Below, one piece after another: positions 25,567 to 33,245 of a DNA stretch of 64,000 bases (positions are counted from its first letter, which is position 1; every line of letters begins with the position of its first letter). Position numbers and translations under genes: made by a program. The notes beneath the pieces are model-generated. The model worked only from the letters and a program-made list of their open reading frames with translations. It was not told where the DNA came from and searched no databases. Location of the stretch: the NCBI RefSeq assembly GCF_000948985.2, contig NZ_CP059733.1:6262001-6326000 (forward strand). Reading direction: 5' to 3'. The stretch comes from Thalassomonas viridans. GTDB lineage: Bacteria > Pseudomonadota > Gammaproteobacteria > Enterobacterales > Alteromonadaceae.

Positions 25567-26547
25567 CTACATCCCCGGTACTAAACTCAACGGCGGCTGC
25601 TGTAACATAGAAAACTGTTCTTTTAGCATTAAAATCTGCTGCTCCCAGTATTTCTCGGTATTAAACCAGGGAAAATTACGTGGGAAGGCAGGGTCTTGCC
25701 AACGCTTACACAACCAGGCCATATAATTGACTATGCGCATGGTGCGTAATGATTCTATCAAGACAAGCTGGTCAGTTTCAAATGTAAAAAACTCCTCATA
25801 GCCCGCCAGCATGGTATCCAATTGTAACAATTGTTGTTGCCTGTCTCCCGACAACATCATCCACAGATCCTGAATCGCCGGACCGGTACGGCAGTCATCC
25901 AAATCGACAAAGTGCGGGCCGTCGTCGGTCCATAAAATATTGCCGGCATGGCAGTCGCCGTGCAGCCGTATTTCATTTGTCGGTTGATACTGCTCGTCCG
26001 CCAGCGCCACGACCTGATCCAAAATGGTAAAAAAGGCATCGTTGAGATGGGTCGGTACAAAGCCGGAATTGAAAATAACCTGTTTGGCCTGGTGCAGCAT
26101 TTCTTCGCAGCCAAAAGTTGGCCGGTATTCAAAAGGCTTTTGCGCGCCCCGCAAATGGATACGGCCGACAAAACGCCCCATCCATTCCAGCTGGTCCAGG
26201 TTATCCACTTCGAAGATGCGCCCGCCCCGGCAGGGGTATACGGCAAAATGATAACCTTTAAAGTTAAACAGGCTTTCGCCGTCCCGTTTAAGCGGCGCCA
26301 CCACCGGCAGTTCGTCTTCCGCCAGCTCGAAACCAAAGGCATGTTCTTCGCGGATCTGCTGCTCGGTCCAACGCTGCGGGCGGTAAAACTTGGTCACATA
26401 TTTCGTTTTGTGTTCATCATGAAACTGATAAACGCGGTTTTCGTAGCTGTTCAGGGGCAGCAAACCGCTATCGGGATAAAAACCGACACTCTCCAGACCG
26501 TCAAGGATCAGGTCTGGAGAGAGGGTAGTAAAATCAAATACAGACAT
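25567..26547 (-). CDS. srkA: Stress-response Ser/Thr kinase SrkA (YihE/RdoA)
   Basis: 326 residues of the APH/choline-kinase-like fold. Visible motifs are the N-terminal LNSYENRVYQF, the catalytic loop LHGDCHAGNILW and the metal-binding VDLDDCRTGPAIQDLW. The length matches E. coli SrkA (328). It is a Cpx-regulated kinase counteracting stress-induced death in E. coli. It overlaps the ccoG stop by one base (TAATG) upstream and leads into dsbA, giving a ccoG-srkA-dsbA transcription unit. Confidence 0.95.
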   Translation of the reverse strand: MSVFDFTTLSPDLILDGLESVGFYPDSGLLPLNSYENRVYQFHDEHKTKYVTKFYRPQRWTEQQIREEHAFGFELAEDELPVVAPLKRDGESLFNFKGYHFAVYPCRGGRIFEVDNLDQLEWMGRFVGRIHLRGAQKPFEYRPTFGCEEMLHQAKQVIFNSGFVPTHLNDAFFTILDQVVALADEQYQPTNEIRLHGDCHAGNILWTDDGPHFVDLDDCRTGPAIQDLWMMLSGDRQQQLLQLDTMLAGYEEFFTFETDQLVLIESLRTMRIVNYMAWLCKRWQDPAFPRNFPWFNTEKYWEQQILMLKEQFSMLQQPPLSLVPGM

Positions 26548-27986
26548 TAACGTTTATTAAAAAAGCGACTTTGGTGCTCTAGCTTAACATCACTGTCTGT
26601 TGAAATCTGCTCTACCACAAAGGAAATATCGGTAATAAACTCAGATAGCTCATAAGGATCAACGGCTATGCTGATCGGCAAGGTATAAACATCCGCCGCT
26701 TTCACCGTTACTTCCCGGTCGCCGATCCATCTGGCATTCGGGATGCCCTTAACCGATAAGCGGTAAACATTGTCGGTTTGCGACTTATTAAGGATCTTCA
26801 GGGTATAAACATTTTCCACTTCGCCGTTAATATTCTCCCGGGCCAGGGCATTGCGGTCGCGGATAATATCCAGCGATACCGGCACCCGGTTGGCGATTTC
26901 CACCACCAGCAAGCTGGTCATGATCACCAGCACCACGGCATAACCTATCAGTTTCGAGCGGACCAGGTGGACTTTCTTGCCCTGCAATTCGTGCTCTGTG
27001 GTGTAGCGAATCAATCCCTTGGCATAATTCATTTTCTCCATCACGCCGTTACAGGCATCCACACAGGCGCCGCAGTTAATGCACTCGTATTGCAGGCCGT
27101 TGCGGATATCGATACCGGTAGGACACACCTGCACGCATAAGTTACAGTCGATACAATCTCCCAGCCCCAGCTTCTTAGGATCCTGCTTACGGGAGCGGGC
27201 GCCGCGGTTCTCTCCCCGCTTGGCATCATAAGAAACGGTTACCGTGTCTTTATCGAACATGGCCGACTGGAAACGCGCATAGGGACACATATGCAGACAC
27301 ATGATTTCCCGCATCCAGCCGGCATTGCCATAGGTACAAAAAGCAAAAAACCAGACGCTGGCCGCTGCGGCAAAGGAAGCGTTAAAGGTAAAGAAATCCA
27401 CAAAAACTTCCTGCATAGGCACAAAATAACCGACAAAGGTCAGCGCGGTTAATACCGAAAACGCCAGCCAACAGAAATGTTTCAAAGCTTTACGCCAGAA
27501 CTTATTGAAGTCCATCTTCTGGCTGTCGAGCTTTTTACGCTGGTTGGCGCTGCCTTCAATTTTTTCCTCAAACCAGATAAAGATAAAGGTCCACACCGTT
27601 TGCGGACATAAATAACCACACCAGACACGCCCCATAAAGGTAGTCACAAAAAACAGTAAGAAGGCGCTTAAGATGAATAACCAGGCAAGCAGGGTCAGAT
27701 CCTGCGGCCACAGGGTCAGCCCCCACAAGGTGAAACGCTGCTCCATGATGTCGAATAAAATCGCCTGATGGCCGTTATATTGCAACCAGGGTAAAAGCGC
27801 AAACGCCGCCAAAAAGAAAAAATTCATTTTCTGACGCAATTGCTGGAAAAAACCGGTTACCTTACGAACGTATATCTGATCCCTGGGTTTGTAATTTTCA
27901 CCGCCTGTCTGCTTAGCCGGATGTATCTTGATATTCTTCACCGGAATATGCATGGAGACATCTTTTGGGTTTTCATCTGGTTTCAC
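26547..27986 (-). CDS. ccoG: Cytochrome c oxidase accessory protein CcoG (FixG/RdxA)
   Basis: 479 residues. Five transmembrane helices in the N-terminal half with FMGRVWCGYLCPQTVW, then a dicluster ferredoxin segment (DCIDCNLCVQVCPTGIDIRN, then CINCGACVDACN) at ~260-320. A C-terminal Ig-like FixG domain follows. CcoG reduces copper for cbb3-oxidase assembly. The gene stands outside a cco cluster in this window and is linked to srkA by a one-base overlap. The 140-bp gap upstream is divergent from a small gene; I found no convincing FNR box. Confidence 0.95.
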   Translation of the reverse strand: MKPDENPKDVSMHIPVKNIKIHPAKQTGGENYKPRDQIYVRKVTGFFQQLRQKMNFFFLAAFALLPWLQYNGHQAILFDIMEQRFTLWGLTLWPQDLTLLAWLFILSAFLLFFVTTFMGRVWCGYLCPQTVWTFIFIWFEEKIEGSANQRKKLDSQKMDFNKFWRKALKHFCWLAFSVLTALTFVGYFVPMQEVFVDFFTFNASFAAAASVWFFAFCTYGNAGWMREIMCLHMCPYARFQSAMFDKDTVTVSYDAKRGENRGARSRKQDPKKLGLGDCIDCNLCVQVCPTGIDIRNGLQYECINCGACVDACNGVMEKMNYAKGLIRYTTEHELQGKKVHLVRSKLIGYAVVLVIMTSLLVVEIANRVPVSLDIIRDRNALARENINGEVENVYTLKILNKSQTDNVYRLSVKGIPNARWIGDREVTVKAADVYTLPISIAVDPYELSEFITDISFVVEQISTDSDVKLEHQSRFFNKR

Positions 27987-28127
27987 GGTAAATCCTTGAA
28001 AGTCGGAAAGATACGAAAACGTTGGATTACTGGTCTATTGGCACAATAACCCTATACTTAATTAAGATAATGTATTCTTAGTGAAAATTGATTATCCTAT
28101 CCTCAGGGCCGCATTATATTACATGCT

Positions 28128-28484
28128 ATGAAAAATTTATTGATCTTAATCGTTGCCGGGGCATTATTTTTACATTTTTACCCGCAGCCTAAACTGGAAG
28201 CCTGGTATCAGGAACAGAAAGCTTATGTGATGCAGGCTTTTTCGAAAGGCACAGATACTAAGGTGAGATTAAAGGCGGAGAAGATTTACGAAGATTTACA
28301 GCCGCAGTTTTATAGTTTTTCCCCGGATGAGCTTACCTATTTGCAGCAAATCACCGCAAACCGGGACGCGGTAAAGGCTTTCTATGAGGATTATTGCCAG
28401 AACCGCCAGGACAATCCCAGGCTGCACCCCAGCAACCAGACCAAGGTTTGCAAAACCGTCTATAACTACGAAGGGCTTTTATAA
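28128..28484 (+). CDS. Small single-helix protein of unknown function
   Basis: 118 residues: a short N-terminal hydrophobic segment (LLILIVAGALFLHFYP) acting as signal or anchor, then a charged soluble part with two Cys (YCQNRQDNP, KVCKTVYN). No domain recognised. Divergent from ccoG. Codon use resembles the core genes. Probably a conserved hypothetical of the lineage. Confidence 0.65.
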   Translation: MKNLLILIVAGALFLHFYPQPKLEAWYQEQKAYVMQAFSKGTDTKVRLKAEKIYEDLQPQFYSFSPDELTYLQQITANRDAVKAFYEDYCQNRQDNPRLHPSNQTKVCKTVYNYEGLL

Positions 28485-28563
28485 CCTGCCCGGACGGGTC
28501 TAAAAGCAGGCGTCCCAATCCTTAAGACGCCGGATCATCCGAATATGCGCTATACCGGTTGAA

Positions 28564-29670
28564 CTAAATACCGGCTTTCACTGCCACAGGCGCGGACACA
28601 GGTTTTTTCTTCCGCTTGCGAAAAGCGAACAGGTACAGGCCGGTAACAGCAAGCAGCACAGGACTTAAGCCAAGCAGGCACCAGATAAGCTTACTGGTTA
28701 ACCCGGCAAAATGGCCGAAATGTAGTTTCCTGAAACTGTCCAGCACCACATGCCCGTTGCCGGCCTTCCTGACATCCAGGGCCGCCAGCATGGCGCCTGT
28801 GTTTTTGTCATAAGTAATGGTACTGGCATAATTACTGTTCAGGGGATTTGGGCTGTCTACCTTGCCGTAAAAGGTAATATCCAGCTCAGGTTCGTACGGC
28901 ATCAGCAGGTAGGTGGCAGTAAAATCGCCGATATATTGCCGGTTGCTGTCATGCAGCCCTTGTATAGACAAGGAAGTATTATAAAGCGGCCCCTGGATGG
29001 GGTGTGGCTCTTCAATCACATGTTCAACCTCGTGCACCACCTCGGCAATATTCCAGTAACCGCCGGTAAAGGCAAGAATAAGCAAAACCGGTGAACTGGC
29101 AATGCCGAGCATCTTGTGCAGGTCACTGAAGAATATCCGCAGGGCTTTTTGGTAGCGTAAGGTGAAAAAATGACGCCAGAAGTTACGATATAAAATAATG
29201 CCGCTTATGCCTAAAAACAAGAAAATCACCGCCACTACCGCGCCGACAAAAGCCCCCTGACCGCCAAGCAGCAGTTTGTAGTGCAGATCCAGCAGCCAGT
29301 CGGTTAAATCGTCTGACACGCCCACCGGGGCTGACAGCAGGTCGCCGGTATATTGATTCAGGTAGACTTTAAACCAGAGATTAGAGCCATGCTCTATGAT
29401 ATAGGCGGTATCGGTACGGGAGTGATCATTAAAGATTTCCCAGCTGCCGATCTCATGCCCGGGATACTGCTTTTTAACCTCCGCCATCAAAGTATCCAGC
29501 GGCAGCCTTCGTGCCGGGCTGTTTTCGGCCACCAGCATTTTTTCCGGCATCAGCCAGCTATCCAGCTCAACCTTAAACACCAAAATGCTGCCGGTAACAG
29601 AAATAATAAATAACGGCAGCATAGCGATAAGTGCGCCATAAGAATGCCATTTATGTAATGCTTTTCTCAT
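28564..29670 (-). CDS. PepSY-associated membrane protein (iron-uptake type)
   Basis: 368 residues of the PepSY_TM family: MRKALHKWHSYGALIAMLPLFIISVTGSILVFK (first helix), DLHYKLLLGGQGAFVGAVV, RIFFSDLHKMLGIASSP, RKLHFGHFAGLTSKLIWCLLG, with conserved histidines in paired helices. Such proteins accompany siderophore receptors and probably reduce or transport ferric complexes across the inner membrane. It lies 56 bp downstream of a Fur-box-controlled TonB receptor on the same strand, so it likely shares iron regulation. Confidence 0.88.
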   Translation of the reverse strand: MRKALHKWHSYGALIAMLPLFIISVTGSILVFKVELDSWLMPEKMLVAENSPARRLPLDTLMAEVKKQYPGHEIGSWEIFNDHSRTDTAYIIEHGSNLWFKVYLNQYTGDLLSAPVGVSDDLTDWLLDLHYKLLLGGQGAFVGAVVAVIFLFLGISGIILYRNFWRHFFTLRYQKALRIFFSDLHKMLGIASSPVLLILAFTGGYWNIAEVVHEVEHVIEEPHPIQGPLYNTSLSIQGLHDSNRQYIGDFTATYLLMPYEPELDITFYGKVDSPNPLNSNYASTITYDKNTGAMLAALDVRKAGNGHVVLDSFRKLHFGHFAGLTSKLIWCLLGLSPVLLAVTGLYLFAFRKRKKKPVSAPVAVKAGI

Positions 29671-29726
29671 AAGGGTTCCATAGAAAGCAAAAGCGATACT
29701 GCCCCGGGCAATATCGCTTCAAACGC

Positions 29727-31853
29727 TTACAGCGACCAGTTCAGGGTAACCGAGTAGTTAGCCGGGGCGCCGTAATAGCCCTGCGCCCAGTAAAGGCTGT
29801 TAATGTACTTTTCATCGGTAACATTGTTGGCGTTAAATGCCAGGCTGATGCTCTCGTTCACCTGGTAGCTTGCCATCAGGTTAACCACAGCGTAGGCGTT
29901 CTGGCGGGTCACGATTTCCTCGCCGGCATTGGCAAAACCTTCACCGACAATTCCCTGCTTGCGGGAAATATCGTCCTGCCAGCGCATATTCATCCCCATG
30001 GAAAAACCCGGCAGGGCCGGGACATCGTAGGTCGCAGCCAGTTTAATCAAGGTGCTCGGGGTATAGTCCCTGACGATTTCATCGCCGGAAATATCGAAGT
30101 CGGTGAAGCCCATGCTCACCTGCAGGTTGTCATAAACCTGACCGGCCAGCTCCAGTTCAAAACCGTGGCTGCCGATACCGTCGGCACCGACATAACGCTG
30201 CATATCCAGCGGCAGGCTTGCCGTTGCCGGATCCACTTTGGCGACATTGGTTTGCTCGACATCAAAATACGCGACCGAGCCGATCAGGAGACCGTCGAAG
30301 AACTCCCCTTTAACCCCCACCTCTTTGCTCTTTCCGGTGATAGGGTCTAGCACCTTGTCGTTAATATCCAATTCGGTTTGCGATAAAAAGGTCTCGGTAT
30401 AACTGGTATAAGCCACGATTTCAGGAGTGAACTGGTAAACGGCCCCCAGGTATGGAATAAACTCTTTGTCTGAGGCATCCTGCACCACTTCATAAGACTC
30501 GCCCTCTACCTGCCAGTCGTTGTAGCGGCCACCGGTGATCAGGTGTAAATTATCCTGCACCTGGAAACGGGCGGTAAAATAAGCCGCCTTTTGTTTGTTG
30601 ACAACGTCACTACCCCTCAAACCGTCGTTAAAAGTCGGCTTGGGCGTATTGCCGTCCCAGTTTTCCAGCGCCGGCATCACAGGGAAACCGTAACCTGTGG
30701 TGTAATCGTATAAAGAGCTGTCGTCATAACTCATTCTGGCATAGTTCACCCCGGCCACCAGGTTGTGCTCGCGCCCGAACAACTCAAAATCGCCGCTGAT
30801 GTAGGCATCGAATAAGTCATGCTTATCATCAAGGTCGTATTCGCTGGCATAACCCAGCAAGCCTAATCCCGTGGCTTTGTCCGGCGTGCCGTAAACATAG
30901 AAAAGCTCGGTATCTTCGTCCGTGGTTTTATGGGAATAAGTCGCGCGCAGGCTCCAGTTATTATCAAAATAATGGCTCAACTCGACTACTGTGTTGTTCT
31001 TCACTACCTGCCAGTTGGACCAGTCGGCGGAGGTATTGGTGGAAACGTCAAAGTCGGTGGCGCTGCCGTCGGTGTAAAACAGCGGATTGGCGCCCCAGTT
31101 GTTACCCTTGGCATCGTTGTCGATGTAGCTGTGGCTTAACGACAGGTAGGTATTCTCGGTTAAATTGCCGCCGACAAAAGCATAGGCAATGCTCTTATCC
31201 TGCTGGTATCTGTCCAGATAGGTATCTCCCTTTTGTTTCACCAGTACAAAACGGGCATCGATATCTTCCGTCAACGGTGTGGCAATATCGGCTTCCAGAC
31301 GTTTTTTACCCCAGGAGCCTAAAGTGGTGGCGATACTCACCGCTTGCTTTGCCTTACCGCGTTTACGGATAAAGTTAATGGTGGCAGACGGATTGCCGAC
31401 CCCGGTCATTAACCCGTTTGCCCCGCGGATCACTTCGATCCTTTCATAGATGGCGGTATCTTCATCGGCATGGTTGTTACCTGAGGTCAGGGGTAAACCG
31501 ACACCGTCGATCTGGAAGTTGGTAATATCAAATCCACGGGCGGTGTAATAGGTGCGGTCGGTTTCAATACGCTCGACATTCACGCCGGTAGCAGAATCAA
31601 GGGCAGAGTTAATATCGGTAAGCTGATAGTCCTGCATCTGCGCGCTGGTGATCACGGAAACCGACTGCGGTATCTCGATAATCGACAGATCCAGGCGGGA
31701 CGCGCCGCTAACCTCATGGGCGCCGTAACCGTCAATATAAGTTCCTTTTACTTCGATTTTTTCAATATTCACCTGCTCCGTCTTTACCGGTGAAGCAAAT
31801 ACCGGGGTAAATAAAATTGAAAGGGTAATGATATTCAGATTGAACTTATTCAC
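29727..31853 (-). CDS. TonB-dependent siderophore receptor
   Basis: Outer-membrane receptor, 708 residues from the GTG at 31853 (AAGG 7 bp upstream). Longer frames start inside the Fur box, so they are unlikely. Signal peptide to FAS-PVKT, TonB box IEKIEVKG, plug domain (IIEIPQSVSVITSAQMQDYQ, RGFDITNFQIDGVGLP, then IERIEVIRGANGLMTG), then a 22-strand barrel ending SVTLNWSL. The plug motif set is that of FpvA/FoxA-like ferric-siderophore receptors. Substrate unknown. Promoter Fur box at 31932-31950; PepSY partner downstream. Confidence 0.93.
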   Translation of the reverse strand: MNKFNLNIITLSILFTPVFASPVKTEQVNIEKIEVKGTYIDGYGAHEVSGASRLDLSIIEIPQSVSVITSAQMQDYQLTDINSALDSATGVNVERIETDRTYYTARGFDITNFQIDGVGLPLTSGNNHADEDTAIYERIEVIRGANGLMTGVGNPSATINFIRKRGKAKQAVSIATTLGSWGKKRLEADIATPLTEDIDARFVLVKQKGDTYLDRYQQDKSIAYAFVGGNLTENTYLSLSHSYIDNDAKGNNWGANPLFYTDGSATDFDVSTNTSADWSNWQVVKNNTVVELSHYFDNNWSLRATYSHKTTDEDTELFYVYGTPDKATGLGLLGYASEYDLDDKHDLFDAYISGDFELFGREHNLVAGVNYARMSYDDSSLYDYTTGYGFPVMPALENWDGNTPKPTFNDGLRGSDVVNKQKAAYFTARFQVQDNLHLITGGRYNDWQVEGESYEVVQDASDKEFIPYLGAVYQFTPEIVAYTSYTETFLSQTELDINDKVLDPITGKSKEVGVKGEFFDGLLIGSVAYFDVEQTNVAKVDPATASLPLDMQRYVGADGIGSHGFELELAGQVYDNLQVSMGFTDFDISGDEIVRDYTPSTLIKLAATYDVPALPGFSMGMNMRWQDDISRKQGIVGEGFANAGEEIVTRQNAYAVVNLMASYQVNESISLAFNANNVTDEKYINSLYWAQGYYGAPANYSVTLNWSL

Positions 31854-31931
31854 TTTGCTGCCTTGTTTATGCTTGTCGTGACGAAATAAGGTGGCGCTAT
31901 GATAGTGAAACCTCGCTAAAGAGTAAATACA

Positions 31932-31950
31932 AATGATAATAATTATCATT
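31932..31950 (-). promoter_or_regulatory. Fur box upstream of the TonB receptor
   Basis: AATGATAATAATTATCATT, a perfect 19-bp inverted repeat matching the Fur consensus (GATAATGATAATCATTATC family) in spacing and bases. It is ~80 bp upstream of the receptor start. It predicts iron-repressed expression of the receptor and PepSY genes. Confidence 0.88.
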
Positions 31951-32057
31951 AAATGCTGTTGCGTATTCCTATGTTAATACTGGATTTTTGTTATCAGGTG
32001 ATACACTGAGCCACTTATCAGTACGATATTTAAGGGAAGGGAATGCCTTTATCGGCA

Positions 32058-32089
32058 GAAAAAACGTGAAACCCGGCGGCTTGCCGGGT
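32058..32089 (-). terminator. Terminator after the fds operon
   Basis: ACCCGGC/GCCGGGT hairpin (32071-32089) followed on the minus strand, after a 7-base gap, by a T-run (opposite the A6 at 32058-32064). The spacing makes it a moderate call. Confidence 0.55.
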
Positions 32090-32121
32090 GAGGTCAAAAC
32101 AGAAGAATAGCGCTTAAACTT

Positions 32122-32346
32122 TTATTGCCCGGCTAAACGGGCTACCGCCTGCGAGGCAAGTTCCGATAAACCTTCACCGTCTTGCTGATAATATTCGATA
32201 ATATCCTGCTTCATGGATTTTGCCCAAAACAGTTGCAGATGATTGGTGATCTTCGCCACGGCTTCCTGCTCGGTGGACTGAAAACAAATATTCGCCGCGA
32301 TTTGATTGACCATTTTGATCAGGTTGTTGACTTTTGCCGAAGGCAT
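32122..32346 (-). CDS. fdsD: Formate dehydrogenase delta subunit (FdsD)
   Basis: 74 residues with the FdsD pattern (LIKMVNQIAANICFQSTEQEAVAKI, then NHLQLFWAKSMKQDI). It is the small accessory protein of molybdenum-containing NAD-dependent formate dehydrogenases, encoded last in fdsGBACD operons as here. Follows fdhD by 45 bp. The tail SELASQAVARLA is typical. Confidence 0.87.
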   Translation of the reverse strand: MPSAKVNNLIKMVNQIAANICFQSTEQEAVAKITNHLQLFWAKSMKQDIIEYYQQDGEGLSELASQAVARLAGQ

Positions 32347-32391
32347 CTTGTTTCCTTATTTAATTCTCTGTTTCTCACCAAAATATTTTTA

Positions 32392-33231
32392 CTAACAAAA
32401 CAAACACTTAATTGAGGCGCTGTGGTAAACCACCTGCCGTCCCTCGCGGGCAAAGCCGATCAGGTTTAAATTTCCCGCCTGTGCCAGTGCTATCGCCTTG
32501 GAGGTAGGAGCGGAAAAGGTTACCAGATGGTTGATGCCGCAGGCGATAGTTTTATACACCATTTCATAGCTGGCCCGGCTTGATGCCAGCACAAAGCCCT
32601 GCCCGGGGGCTAATTCGGATTGCGCTAAAGCACCGATAAGCTTGTCCAGGGCATTATGGCGGCCAACATCTTCACGCAGCAGCGCCAGCTCGCCGTTATC
32701 ATGGTAAAAAGCCGCGCCATGCACGCCACCCGACTGCCGGTTCAACACCTGCTGAGAATGAAACCCGGCCACCGCCTGCTCTACCGACAAAAAGTCCACC
32801 AAGGGCGCCTTCGCCAACGCGACAGGCTGCTTGTGGGTTTGCTCCAGCGACTCCACCCCGCATAAACCGCAACCGCTGACACCGGCTAAAGTCCGGCGTT
32901 GTTGCTTAAGGCGGGCAAACTGCCGGGAGCTTATGGTTAAACTGACTTCTATACCGTTTTCCCTGCGGTGAACCTCAAAATCGAGCAAGTCGGCGGCTTT
33001 GCCGATAATGCCCTCGGAAAGACTGAACCCTAAGGCAAAATCCAGCAGATCCTGCGGGGTCGCCATCATCACCGCATGGGAAATGCCGTTATACACCAGG
33101 GCCACGGCTTCTTCGATGATCACCGTATCTTGCCTGACACTATCCGCACCTTTCCGGGTTCGGATCACCCGGTTCACCTGCTGCAACGGCAGATTATTTT
33201 CCCGGTCCTGATCTGTGTTATTCATTACCAC
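32392..33231 (-). CDS. fdhD: Formate dehydrogenase sulfurtransferase FdhD (FdsC)
   Basis: 279 residues (or 277 from the ATG at 33225). Carries the C-x-x-C pair in GVSGCGLCGVESL, needed to pass sulfur from IscS to the molybdenum cofactor, and DVGRHNALDKLIGAL. It sits between the catalytic subunit and fdsD, matching fdsC of the Cupriavidus-type operon. The start is 15 bp past the fdsA stop. Confidence 0.94.
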   Translation of the reverse strand: MVMNNTDQDRENNLPLQQVNRVIRTRKGADSVRQDTVIIEEAVALVYNGISHAVMMATPQDLLDFALGFSLSEGIIGKAADLLDFEVHRRENGIEVSLTISSRQFARLKQQRRTLAGVSGCGLCGVESLEQTHKQPVALAKAPLVDFLSVEQAVAGFHSQQVLNRQSGGVHGAAFYHDNGELALLREDVGRHNALDKLIGALAQSELAPGQGFVLASSRASYEMVYKTIACGINHLVTFSAPTSKAIALAQAGNLNLIGFAREGRQVVYHSASIKCLFC

Positions 33232-33245
33232 AGTAACTACAAACC

